Source: Betaproteobacteria bacterium HGW-Betaproteobacteria-14 (GTDB taxonomy: Bacteria > Pseudomonadota > Gammaproteobacteria > Burkholderiales > Rhodocyclaceae). Taken from it: DNA of 64,000 nucleotides. Where the stretch lies: the NCBI GenBank assembly GCA_002840845.1, contig PHCS01000007.1:1-64000 (forward strand), written 5' to 3'. Position 1 is the first letter of the stretch. Every line of letters starts with the position of its first letter. A program made the position numbers and the translations under genes. The notes beneath the pieces were generated by a model that saw nothing but the letters and a program-made list of their open reading frames with translations, had not been told where the DNA came from and did not search any database. Shown here in pieces: positions 17,473-25,592 of the stretch.

Positions 17473-18306
17473 TCAGGCAAGCCAGCGCTTGCGGCGGCGG
17501 TAATGCTTGACGTCGCGGAAGCTCTTGCGTCCGCTCGACGACAAACCGAGGTAAAACTCCTTGACGTCCTCGTTGGCGCCCAGCTCCTTGGCATCGCCTT
17601 CCATCACGACACGGCCATTTTCCAGTATGTAGCCGAAATCGGCATAGCGCAGCGCCACCATGGTGTTCTGCTCGGCAAGCAGGAAGCTGACTTTTTCCTT
17701 CTGGTTGAGGTTGCGCACGATCTCGAAGATCTCCTCCACCAGCTGCGGCGCCAATCCCATGGAGGGCTCATCGAGCAGGATCATCGTCGGGTGGGCCATC
17801 AGGGCCCGGCCGATCGCCGTCATTTGCTGTTCACCGCCCGAGGTGTAGCCCGACTGCGAGGTTCTGCGTTCCTTGAGTCGTGGGAAATAGGAATAAACCA
17901 GTTCCAGGCTCCGCCTGACTTCCGCCCGCGAAACGCTCCGCGTGTAGGCCCCCGTAAGCAGGTTCTCCTCGACGGTCAGGTGCTGAAAGCAATGGCGTCC
18001 CTCCATGACCTGGATGACGCCCCGTTTGACCAGCGCCGAGGGCGTCAGCTGGTCGATGCGATTTCCCTGGAACTCGATGCTCCCCTTAGTGACGTCGCCG
18101 CGCTCGGCGCGCAAGAGGTTGGAAATCGCCTTCAGCGTCGTCGTCTTGCCGGCGCCGTTGGCGCCCAGCAATGCTACGATCTTGCCCTGCTCGACTTGCA
18201 GCGACACGCCCTTGAGGACAAGGATGACGTGGTCGTAGATCACCTCGATGTTGTTGATGTTGAGGTAAGGGGTGCCGGCGGCGGGTGCAGTCTGTACCTG
18301 TTGCAT
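17473..18306 (-). CDS. livF: Branched-chain/organic-acid ABC transporter ATPase, LivF type
   Basis: 277 residues. Walker A GANGAGKTT at 48-56, signature TSGGEQQM, Walker B MILLDEPSMGL, H-loop region LLAEQNT. The VIQVMEGRHCFQHLTVEENL segment is typical of LivF. ATG 18306 is chosen over an upstream in-frame ATG at 18408 because that extension would run through the inverted-repeat region. The C-terminus has an unusually basic tail, KHYRRRKRW. It forms a HAAT-type transporter with LivG, LivH, LivM and the binding protein; the ligand could be an amino acid or an aromatic/aliphatic acid. Confidence 0.92.
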   Translation of the reverse strand: MQQVQTAPAAGTPYLNINNIEVIYDHVILVLKGVSLQVEQGKIVALLGANGAGKTTTLKAISNLLRAERGDVTKGSIEFQGNRIDQLTPSALVKRGVIQVMEGRHCFQHLTVEENLLTGAYTRSVSRAEVRRSLELVYSYFPRLKERRTSQSGYTSGGEQQMTAIGRALMAHPTMILLDEPSMGLAPQLVEEIFEIVRNLNQKEKVSFLLAEQNTMVALRYADFGYILENGRVVMEGDAKELGANEDVKEFYLGLSSSGRKSFRDVKHYRRRKRWLA

Positions 18307-18347
18307 GGCGAATCCGTTCGGGTTCCTGAAGTTGTTAAGCGCGCGAT

Positions 18348-18423
18348 GGGCTGGGTTGAAGGCGCTAGCTGAAACGCTCCCGACGCCTTCAACCCAGCCC
18401 TCTCCCACAAACGGGAGAGGGCT
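18348..18423. repeat. Two overlapping perfect inverted repeats between binding protein and livF
   Basis: First hairpin: a 17-bp left arm (18348-18364, GGGCTGGGTTGAAGGCG) pairs perfectly with 18384-18400 across a 19-base loop. Second: AGCCCTCTCCC (18396-18406) pairs perfectly with 18413-18423 across a 6-base loop. The two share 18396-18400 and so compete. CCCTCTCCC-type hairpins are common dispersed repeats in beta- and gammaproteobacteria. Placed just after the binding-protein stop, they could stabilise its mRNA or attenuate livF. Confidence 0.85.
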
Positions 18424-18432
18424 GCGGATGGA

Positions 18433-19758
18433 TCAGCTTTCCTTGCTGCAGTCCCGCGGCTTGATGCCTTTCTCCTTGGCATACTTCGCCGCGGATTCCT
18501 CGATCATGGGCCGCACGATGCTCTGGTCGGCATCGATCCAGTCGGTGATGACATTCCACTTCTTGCCATCCCACTGCTGGAATTTCACCTTGCCGGAGCC
18601 CTCGTGGTCACTGCACGTCACCTTGAGATCAGGCATGAAGCCCTCTGCGCCAAGCGCCTTCAGCTTCTTCGCATCGACGTTCAGGTGCTCGATGCCCCAG
18701 CGCATCTGCTCGCCGGTGATCGGCTTGCCCTTGCCGAACTTCTCCTGCGCCGTGCGGATGGCCTCGACCGTGAGGATGCCGTGGACCACGCCGCGGTTGT
18801 AGTAGACCGAACCGACGCGGGACTTGTCTTCCATGTTGCCATTGCCCTTGGCATAGACGAACTTCTGGATATCCTTGATCACCGGATAGTTCGCGCCGGC
18901 CACGTTGAAGCCGGCGGCGATGAAGCCCTTGGCCGCGGAACCGGCGGGGATGGTGTCCTCCTCGGCCCCGGACCACCAGACGCCGACAATCTTCTCGCGC
19001 GGGAAGCCGATCTTGGCGGCTGACTTGAGCGCCGTCGGGTTCATCACGCCCCAGCCGCGCAGAATGACCCAATCCGGCTTGATCTGCCTCACCTGCAGCC
19101 ATTGCGATTGCTGCTCATTGCCCGGGTGGGCGACCGGCACGTGCGTCACGCTGAAGCCGTACTTCTTGGCCTGGACATCCAGCACCGGAATGGTTTCCTT
19201 GCCGTAGGCGGAGTCGTGATAGATGTTCACGATCTTCTTGCCCTTCAGCTTGTCCATGCCGCCTTCCTTCATGCCGATGAACTTGATCTTGGCGGTATTC
19301 TGCGACCAGTAGTTGGTCACCAGCGGGAAGACGTAGGGGAAAACACTGCCGTCGGTGGCATCGGTGCGGCCATAGCCGAGGGAAATGATCGGTATCTTGT
19401 CGGCGGTCGCCTTGTCGATCAGGGAATAGGTGATGCCGGTGGACAGCGGGTGCACCACGGTATTGCCGGTCGGGCCCTTGGTCTTGAGGCGCTCGTAGCA
19501 TTCGACGCCGCGCGCGTTGTTGTACTCGGTTTCGCACTCCTCCCACACGAGCTTGACGCCGTTGATGCCGCCGTCGCGGGCATTCACCAGGCTCATGTAA
19601 TCGATGAGGCCACCGAAAATGCCCGACCCGCCCGCGGCGTAGGGGCCGACGCGATAGCTGGTCAGTCCGATGAACTGCTCACCGGCCGAGAAAGCCGGCG
19701 CTGCGCCCAGGGTTGCTGCGATGGCCAGGCCGGTGATGACTGTTTTTTTCAATTTCAT
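18433..19758 (-). CDS. ABC transporter substrate-binding protein, LivK/HAAT family
   Basis: 441 residues. ATG 19758 is preceded by AGGAG and starts a classical signal peptide (MKLKKTVITGLAIAATLG, cleavage after FSA). The mature part is a type I periplasmic binding fold: GLIDYMSLVNARDGGINGVK, YNNARGVECYERL, GPTGNTVVHPLSTGITYSL, KKIVNIYHDSAYGKETIPVL. It captures ligand for the LivHMGF transporter encoded around it. It is longer than LivK (~370) but normal for the subgroup that sits beside acyl-CoA ligases. The gene lies between livM and livF. Confidence 0.92.
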   Translation of the reverse strand: MKLKKTVITGLAIAATLGAAPAFSAGEQFIGLTSYRVGPYAAGGSGIFGGLIDYMSLVNARDGGINGVKLVWEECETEYNNARGVECYERLKTKGPTGNTVVHPLSTGITYSLIDKATADKIPIISLGYGRTDATDGSVFPYVFPLVTNYWSQNTAKIKFIGMKEGGMDKLKGKKIVNIYHDSAYGKETIPVLDVQAKKYGFSVTHVPVAHPGNEQQSQWLQVRQIKPDWVILRGWGVMNPTALKSAAKIGFPREKIVGVWWSGAEEDTIPAGSAAKGFIAAGFNVAGANYPVIKDIQKFVYAKGNGNMEDKSRVGSVYYNRGVVHGILTVEAIRTAQEKFGKGKPITGEQMRWGIEHLNVDAKKLKALGAEGFMPDLKVTCSDHEGSGKVKFQQWDGKKWNVITDWIDADQSIVRPMIEESAAKYAKEKGIKPRDCSKES

Positions 19759-19831
19759 GGTTTGTCTCCTCATGGTTAACCCTCCACAGGTGCGTTGCAA
19801 CTATCAAAATCTGGAATGCAACAATTCCATT

Positions 19832-20917
19832 CTAGTGCGGGAACGGCCACAGACGCAGCTTTTCTTTGCCTATCTGCCATAGCCTGGCCAAGCCGTGCGG
19901 CTCGACGATCAGGAAGAAAATGATCAGTCCGCCGAATATCATCAGCTCCAAATTAGAGCCCAGGCCGGCCGGAACGGCGCCGGCAAAGACGGCGTGAAAG
20001 AACACGTTCAGGAAGATCGGCAGCAGCACGATGAAGGCCGCGCCGAGGAAGGATCCCAGCACGCTGCCCACGCCGCCGATGATGATCATGAACAGGATGC
20101 GGAACGACATGTCGAGATTGAACCCCTCGGGCTCGACGGTGCCAAGGTAGCAGAACGCATACAGCGCACCGGCCACGCCGCAATAGAACGAGCTGACGGC
20201 GAAGGCGAGCAGCTTGGTATGCAGGAGGCGTATGCCGATCACCTCCGCAGCAACGTCCATGTCGCGGACGGCCATCCAGGCACGGCCGGTCGCACTGCGC
20301 ACCATGTTCTTCGCCAACAGGGCAAGCACCGTGACAATGACCAGCACGAAGAGATAGCGCGACTCCGGCGTATCGATGGGGACACCGAACAGCACCACAT
20401 CCTGGGCCGAGATCACGCCCGACGAACTGTAGTTGGAAAACCAGGAAAACTTGGTCAGCGCCCAGACCACGAAGAACTGGGCCGCCAGGGTCGCCACCGC
20501 GAGATAGAAGCCCTTGATGCGCAGACTGGGCAGGCCGAACACGATGCCGACCAGTGCCGCCATCAGCCCGCCGAAGATGAAGGCGAAGAGAATCTTGACC
20601 TCTGAAAACACCGGGAAATCCGGCATGCGCAGCATGAAATTGAATGCTCCGAAGGCGCCGGCTGCCATGAAGGCCGCCGTGCCCAGCGAGAGCTGGCCGG
20701 CATAGCCTGTCAGGATATTCAGGCCCAGTGCCGCCAGCGAAAATATCAGCACCGGCACGAGGATCGCCTTCAGCCAGTACTGGTCCCCGATCACCGGCAC
20801 GACCAGATAGAAGAAGGCGAGGATGAGCGCAATGGCGATCTTGTCCTGGCGGATCGGGAAGATCTGCTGGTCTTCCCGATAGCTTGCCTTGAATTGTCCT
20901 GCTTCACGGTAAAGCAT
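19832..20917 (-). CDS. livM: Branched-chain-type ABC transporter permease LivM
   Basis: 361 residues, about ten membrane helices. Seen: LGLNILTGYAGQLSLGTAAFMAAGAFGAF, LPSLRIKGFYLAVATLAAQF, and the EAA-like cytoplasmic loop GRAWMAVRDMDVAAEVIGI that docks to LivF/LivG. FRILFMIIIGGVGSVLGSFLGA is typical of LivM. Six bases separate its start from the livH stop. A 6-bp stem (TGGAAT/ATTCCA, minus strand) lies just after its stop, in the 73-base gap before the binding-protein gene. Confidence 0.93.
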   Translation of the reverse strand: MLYREAGQFKASYREDQQIFPIRQDKIAIALILAFFYLVVPVIGDQYWLKAILVPVLIFSLAALGLNILTGYAGQLSLGTAAFMAAGAFGAFNFMLRMPDFPVFSEVKILFAFIFGGLMAALVGIVFGLPSLRIKGFYLAVATLAAQFFVVWALTKFSWFSNYSSSGVISAQDVVLFGVPIDTPESRYLFVLVIVTVLALLAKNMVRSATGRAWMAVRDMDVAAEVIGIRLLHTKLLAFAVSSFYCGVAGALYAFCYLGTVEPEGFNLDMSFRILFMIIIGGVGSVLGSFLGAAFIVLLPIFLNVFFHAVFAGAVPAGLGSNLELMIFGGLIIFFLIVEPHGLARLWQIGKEKLRLWPFPH

Positions 20918-20923
20918 GGTCGA

Positions 20924-21820
20924 TTACACCCGATCGATATGTTTCTCGCCGAACAGGCCTTCCGGCCTGACCAGCAGGAACAGCAAGGCGAGCACGTAGG
21001 GAAACCATGACTCGATGCCGCCGCCCACGAAAGGCCCGATATAGACTTCGGCCAGTTTCTCCGAGGCGCCGATGATCAGTCCGCCGACGATTGCCCCCGG
21101 AATCGACTCGAAGCCGCCAAGAATGAGCACCGGCAAGGCCTTCAGCGCGACAAAGGTAAGCGCAAACTGCACCCCGTTGCGCGCGCCCCACAGCATGCCC
21201 GCCACCAGAGCAACGAAACCGGCCACGCCCCAGACGATGCGCCAGATCTGCTGCAGGGGAATGCCGACGGCAAGCGCCGCCTGATGATCGTCCGCGACAG
21301 CGCGCAGCGCGCGCCCCACCTTGGTGCGCTGGAAGAAGATGGCGAGCACAGCAACCAGGATGCCGGCAATTGCAGCGGAAAAAATGTCGAACTTGCTGGT
21401 GAAGATGCCATAACGTTCGGCCAGCCATTCGATCGGCACATCCTCGATGCCGAGATCCAGGCCGCGCACGTTCGCTCCCCAGAAACCCTGGGCCATGCCC
21501 TCGATGAAAAAGGTCAGGCCGATGGTGGCCATGAACAAGGTGATCGGCGGCTGGTTGACCAGTGGGCGCAGGACAATTCGTTCGGTCAGAATGCCCAGCA
21601 TGACCATGGCACCCAGTGCGACCAGCATCGCCAGCCAGAACGGCAAGTTGTAATCCTGCATGAGGCCGACGAATGTCAGCGCTGCGAAAAACACCATGGC
21701 ACCCTGGGCGAAATTGAATACGCCGGACGCCTTGTAGATCAGCACGAACCCCAGCGCCACCAGCGAGTACATCACCCCGCTGAGCAGGCCGCCGATCAAT
21801 ACCTCGAAAAAGAACTGCAT
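20924..21820 (-). CDS. livH: Branched-chain-type ABC transporter permease LivH
   Basis: 298 residues with about eight membrane helices. The N-terminus LIGGLLSGVMYSLVALGFVL, then LIYKASGVFNFAQGAMVFFAAL, is the LivH signature. The loop GRALRAVADDHQAALAVGI is the ATPase-docking EAA motif, followed by LPVLILGGFESIPGAIVGGLIIG. It pairs with LivM to form the translocation channel. It lies 11 bases after livG in the operon. Confidence 0.94.
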   Translation of the reverse strand: MQFFFEVLIGGLLSGVMYSLVALGFVLIYKASGVFNFAQGAMVFFAALTFVGLMQDYNLPFWLAMLVALGAMVMLGILTERIVLRPLVNQPPITLFMATIGLTFFIEGMAQGFWGANVRGLDLGIEDVPIEWLAERYGIFTSKFDIFSAAIAGILVAVLAIFFQRTKVGRALRAVADDHQAALAVGIPLQQIWRIVWGVAGFVALVAGMLWGARNGVQFALTFVALKALPVLILGGFESIPGAIVGGLIIGASEKLAEVYIGPFVGGGIESWFPYVLALLFLLVRPEGLFGEKHIDRV

Positions 21821-21831
21821 GCTCTCCCCCC

Positions 21832-22620
21832 TTAGTGCGCAACGCCAAGATAGGCGTCGATCACTTCCTGATTGCCACGCACCTCGTCGGGCGTCCCGTC
21901 CGCGATCTTTTTGCCGTAGTCGAGCACCACGACGCGATCGGAAATATCCATCACCACGCCCATGTCATGCTCGATCAGCACGATGGTGGTGCCGAACTGG
22001 TCGTTGACGTCGAGGATGAAGCGGCACATGTCCTGCTTCTCTTCCACGTTCATGCCGGCCATCGGTTCGTCGAGCAGCAACAACGTGGGCTCCATGGCCA
22101 GGGCGCGCCCGAGTTCGACCCGCTTCTGCAGGCCATAGGGCAGCCGCCCCACCGGGGTCTTGCGGATATGCTCGATCTCGAGGAAGTCGATGATCCCTTC
22201 GACCTTGCTGCGCTGCTCCAATTCCTCGCGCCGTGTCGGCCCCCAATAAAAGGCCTGCTGCAGGAAGTTGCTCTTGATCTTGAGGTTGCGCCCGGTCATC
22301 AGGTTGTCGAGCACGCTCATTCCCTTGAACAGGGCAATGTTCTGGAAGGTGCGCCCGATGCCCTGCAATGCAGCTTCGTGGGTATTCATGTCGTGGCGCT
22401 TCCGGCCGTGGAAGACGATGGTGCCCTCCTGCGGATGATAGACGCCATTGATCACGTTGAGCATCGAGCTCTTGCCTGCGCCGTTCGGCCCGATGATGGC
22501 GCGGATTTCATGCTCGCGCACGTTGAATGAAATGTCGGTCAGCGCCTTCACTCCGCCGAACCGCAGGGAAATGTTCTGCAGGTCAAGGATGACGTCGCCG
22601 ATGTGTCTGCCGTTGCTCAT
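21832..22620 (-). CDS. livG: Branched-chain-type ABC transporter ATPase LivG
   Basis: 262 residues. Walker A GPNGAGKSS at 44-52, the RTFQNIALFKGMSVLDNLM Q-loop segment typical of LivG, a C-loop that reads LPYGLQKRVELGRAL (a variant of the usual LSGGQ), and Walker B LLLLDEPMAGM. LIEHDMGVVMDISDRVVVLDYG is the H-loop. It begins 8 bases after the upstream CoA ligase ends, so ligase and transporter are one transcription unit. Confidence 0.94.
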   Translation of the reverse strand: MSNGRHIGDVILDLQNISLRFGGVKALTDISFNVREHEIRAIIGPNGAGKSSMLNVINGVYHPQEGTIVFHGRKRHDMNTHEAALQGIGRTFQNIALFKGMSVLDNLMTGRNLKIKSNFLQQAFYWGPTRREELEQRSKVEGIIDFLEIEHIRKTPVGRLPYGLQKRVELGRALAMEPTLLLLDEPMAGMNVEEKQDMCRFILDVNDQFGTTIVLIEHDMGVVMDISDRVVVLDYGKKIADGTPDEVRGNQEVIDAYLGVAH

Positions 22621-22628
22621 GCGTTACC

Positions 22629-24593
22629 TCACGCGGCTTTCTGCGCCGCCTGCGGGGGAAAGGTTTTGGTTTCCTGGATGCGCAGATCGGCGCTGACCTT
22701 GCCCTTGCGGCCATCCTCGAATTTCACCTCGGTCTCGATGAACTGCGAGGCCTTGCCCGAATAGAGGGCGTCGATCAGCACGCCGTACTTCTGCGCGATG
22801 AAGCCGCGGCGCACCTTGCGCGTGCGCGTCAGCTCGTCATCATCCGGATCCAGCTCCTTGTGCAGGATGAGGAAACGATGCACTTGCGAGGCGCTGAGCA
22901 TGGCATCGTGCGCCAGCTCGGCATTGGCCTGCTCCACGCATTCGCGGATGAGGCCGTAGACTTCGTCCTTTTGCGCAAGGTCCGTGTAGCCCGAGTAGGC
23001 GATGTTGCGCCGCTCGGCCCAGTTGCCGACTGCACCCATGTCGATGTTGATGAAGGCGCAGACTTCGTCCTTGCCGTTGCCGAAGACCACCGCTTCCTTG
23101 ATGTGCGAGAAAAACTTGAGCTTGTTCTCGATGTAGTTGGGCGCGAACATGGCGCCGTTGGCCAGCTTGCCGACATCCTTGGCGCGATCGATGATCTTGA
23201 GGTGGCCGTCCTCGTCGAAGAAGCCGGCGTCGCCCGTGTGGAAGTAGCCCTGTTCATCGATCACTTCGGCGGTATCTTCCGGGCGCTTGTAATACTCCTT
23301 GAGCATCACCTCGCCGCGCACCAGCACCTCGCCGTTGTCGGCAATCCTGACCTCGACGCCCGGCGCCGGCGGGCCAACCGTGTCGAACTTGATCTGGCCG
23401 TCCGGCTGCAGGCAGACGGCGGCGCAGGTTTCGGTCGAGCCATAGAGTTGCTTGAGGTTCACGCCGATCGAACGATAAAAACGGAACAGGTCGGGCCCGA
23501 TTGCGGCGCCGGCGGTATAGGCGACGCGGATGCGGCTCATGCCGAGCACGTTGCGCAGCGGGCCATAGACGATGAGGTCCCCCAGCGCATAAAGAATCCG
23601 ATCGCCGCCCCCGACCGCTTTGCCATCAAGAATTTCTGCGCCGCAACGGCGTGCCACGTCCATGAAGTAATGGAACAGGTTGCGCTTGATGGCGCTGGCG
23701 TCCTCCATGCGAATCATGACCTGCGTGAGCAGGTTTTCGAAAACGCGCGGCGGAGCGAAGTAATAGCTTGGGCCAATCTCTCGCATGTCCGTCATCACCG
23801 TGTCGCCCGATTCGGGGCAATTGATGGTGAACCCGGCGTAAGTCGCCTGCGCGAAGGAAAACAGGTGGTCGCCGACCCAGGCCATCGGCAGGTAGGACAG
23901 GATGTTGTCCTGCGGGCCGAGCTTGTCGAACTCGCAGCCGCTCTGCGCCGCGGCGATGAAGGCAGCGTGGGTCTGGCATACGCCCTTGGGCTTGCCGGTG
24001 GTGCCCGAGGTATAAAGCATGACCCCCACATCGTCCGGCTTGCCAAGGGCTATTTCGCCGTCGAGGAAGTCGGGGTGGTTGCGATTGTGGATGCGCCCCA
24101 TTTCCTGGACTTCATCCAGACCGTGCAGGAACGGCTGGTTGTAGTGGCGCATGCCGCGCGCATCGTCATAGAGGATGTGCTGCAGGTTGGGACACTCGGC
24201 CATGTTCTCGAGAAGCTTGTCGACCTGCTCCTGGTCCTCGACGATGGCGAACTTGATGCCGGCATCCTGCAGAACAAACACCATCTCCGCCGCCACGGCA
24301 TCCTGGTAGAGGGGAACGGGCACGCCGCCCAGGCATTGCGCAGCACACATGGCCCAGTAGAGGCGGGGGCGATTGTCGCCGATGATGGCCAGATTGTCGC
24401 CGCGCTTGAAACCCAGTTCGGCCAGTCCGCTGGCCATGGCGCGCACCTCATCGGCCACCTCGGACCAGGACCAGGTCTGCCAGATGCCCATATTCTTTTC
24501 GCGCGTCGCCGGGTGGTTCGGCCGCGTCTGGGCGTGGTGCATCAGAAGGCGAGGAAATGTGCTGAGCGACTGCAGTCGAACGGTGTCCGACAT
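22629..24593 (-). CDS. AMP-dependent acyl-CoA synthetase, long-chain type, linked to liv operon
   Basis: 654 residues. P-loop motif MLYTSGTTGKPKGVCQTH, A5 region QLYGSTETCAAVC, A7 YFHTGDAGFFDEDGHLKIID, A8 RAKDVGKLANGAMFAP. The C-terminal region is longer than usual, as in FadD15-like synthetases. It converts a carboxylic acid plus ATP and CoA into acyl-CoA. ATG 24593 is preceded by GGAGGAG; the in-frame ATG at 24635 adds an unrelated leader. As first gene before livGHM it likely activates whatever the transporter imports, a pairing often seen in betaproteobacteria. Confidence 0.9.
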   Translation of the reverse strand: MSDTVRLQSLSTFPRLLMHHAQTRPNHPATREKNMGIWQTWSWSEVADEVRAMASGLAELGFKRGDNLAIIGDNRPRLYWAMCAAQCLGGVPVPLYQDAVAAEMVFVLQDAGIKFAIVEDQEQVDKLLENMAECPNLQHILYDDARGMRHYNQPFLHGLDEVQEMGRIHNRNHPDFLDGEIALGKPDDVGVMLYTSGTTGKPKGVCQTHAAFIAAAQSGCEFDKLGPQDNILSYLPMAWVGDHLFSFAQATYAGFTINCPESGDTVMTDMREIGPSYYFAPPRVFENLLTQVMIRMEDASAIKRNLFHYFMDVARRCGAEILDGKAVGGGDRILYALGDLIVYGPLRNVLGMSRIRVAYTAGAAIGPDLFRFYRSIGVNLKQLYGSTETCAAVCLQPDGQIKFDTVGPPAPGVEVRIADNGEVLVRGEVMLKEYYKRPEDTAEVIDEQGYFHTGDAGFFDEDGHLKIIDRAKDVGKLANGAMFAPNYIENKLKFFSHIKEAVVFGNGKDEVCAFINIDMGAVGNWAERRNIAYSGYTDLAQKDEVYGLIRECVEQANAELAHDAMLSASQVHRFLILHKELDPDDDELTRTRKVRRGFIAQKYGVLIDALYSGKASQFIETEVKFEDGRKGKVSADLRIQETKTFPPQAAQKAA

Positions 24594-24810
24594 TGACTCC
24601 TCCTGTTCCTTGCTCGCTGACGCGCTGGCCAGCATTGGCGCCTTGACGATCGACTGTTCGGCGCTGCCTTATTCACAACTGCGGCCGATGATTCTCCATC
24701 GGATTGCTCCACCGAGTCAAACCGAACGGCCTACCCGGTAAACGACTCAGCTTACTGGAGGCACCCTGCCCGCGCTGTCATCCGGCAGACAATCCTGTAA
24801 ACTGCGCCTC

Positions 24811-25485
24811 ATGCTCAAACTGGGCGACATGTTGCGCGCGAGCCTCTGGTCGCGCTCCCTCACCACCGAACAGTTGCGTCGGGTGGAAAGCGAGGTCATC
24901 ACCCGCCAGGTCCCTGCGGGTGGATTTGTTTGCAGAAAGGGCGAGCCGGTCGAGCATTGGATCGGCGTCATCGAGGGCCTGGTCAAGATGACCAATCTCT
25001 CCGCAGACGGCAAACCCACCACCTTCACCGGCCTGCCGACCGGCGGCTGGTTCGGCGAGGGCTCGCTCTTCAAGGACGAGCCGCGCAGGTACGATGTTGT
25101 TGCACTGCGCAATAGCAGTGTGGCCTACATGCCCAAGGCTACTTTCGTCCGGCTGCTCGACACCAGCATCGAATTCAACCGCTTCCTCCTGATACAACTG
25201 AATGAGCGTCTCGGCCAGTTCATCGCCATGGTCGAACACGACAGGCTGCTCGAACCCGACGCCCGAGTGGCGCGCAGCCTCGCCGCGATGTTCAATCCCT
25301 ATCTCTACCCCGGGATCGGCCCCCAGTTGCAGATCTCGCAGGAGGAGATCGGCTACCTGGCCGGCCTGTCGCGACAGCGCGCCAACCAGGCCTTGAAAAC
25401 CCTGGAGAAGGCCGGCCTGCTGCGCATCGAGTACGGCGGCATCACCGTGCTCGACCTCGACGGCTTGCGCAACTTCGGCGCCTAG
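24811..25485 (+). CDS. Crp/Fnr family transcriptional regulator
   Basis: 224 residues. An N-terminal cyclic-nucleotide-binding-like beta-roll (VPAGGFVCRKGEPVEHWIG, GLPTGGWFGEGSLF) is followed by the long dimer helix and an HTH_Crp domain (SQEEIGYLAGLSRQRANQALKTLEKAGL). Only one Cys (FVCRKGE) is present, so it cannot hold an FNR-type Fe-S cluster, and no haem ligand is evident; the effector is unknown. It is divergent from the ligase-liv operon across a 217-base gap and is the natural candidate regulator of it. Confidence 0.88.
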   Translation: MLKLGDMLRASLWSRSLTTEQLRRVESEVITRQVPAGGFVCRKGEPVEHWIGVIEGLVKMTNLSADGKPTTFTGLPTGGWFGEGSLFKDEPRRYDVVALRNSSVAYMPKATFVRLLDTSIEFNRFLLIQLNERLGQFIAMVEHDRLLEPDARVARSLAAMFNPYLYPGIGPQLQISQEEIGYLAGLSRQRANQALKTLEKAGLLRIEYGGITVLDLDGLRNFGA

Positions 25486-25549
25486 CGTCACACGGCCGCC
25501 GTCCCGCGCAGGCTGACTTTTCCTTGATTGGGAGCCGCACTGCGGCGAA

Positions 25550-25583
25550 CCCCAGTCACCCCTTCCACGGAAAGGGGCTGGGG
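25550..25583. terminator. Shared hairpin between convergent crp-like gene and icmF
   Basis: CCCCAG (25550-25555) and CCCCTT (25559-25564) pair with AAGGGG-CTGGGG (25572-25583), leaving a 3-base bulge and a 7-base loop. It sits in the 107-base gap between two convergent stops. No long T-run follows on either strand, so it may act as a bidirectional mRNA end rather than a classical intrinsic terminator. Confidence 0.5.
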
Positions 25584-25592
25584 GAAAGGTCG

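Noticed and set aside
24594-24810. FNR/CRP half-site palindromes in the gap between the CoA ligase and the Crp-type regulator
   Set aside because: No TTGAT-N4-ATCAA or TGTGA-N6-TCACA match found by eye.
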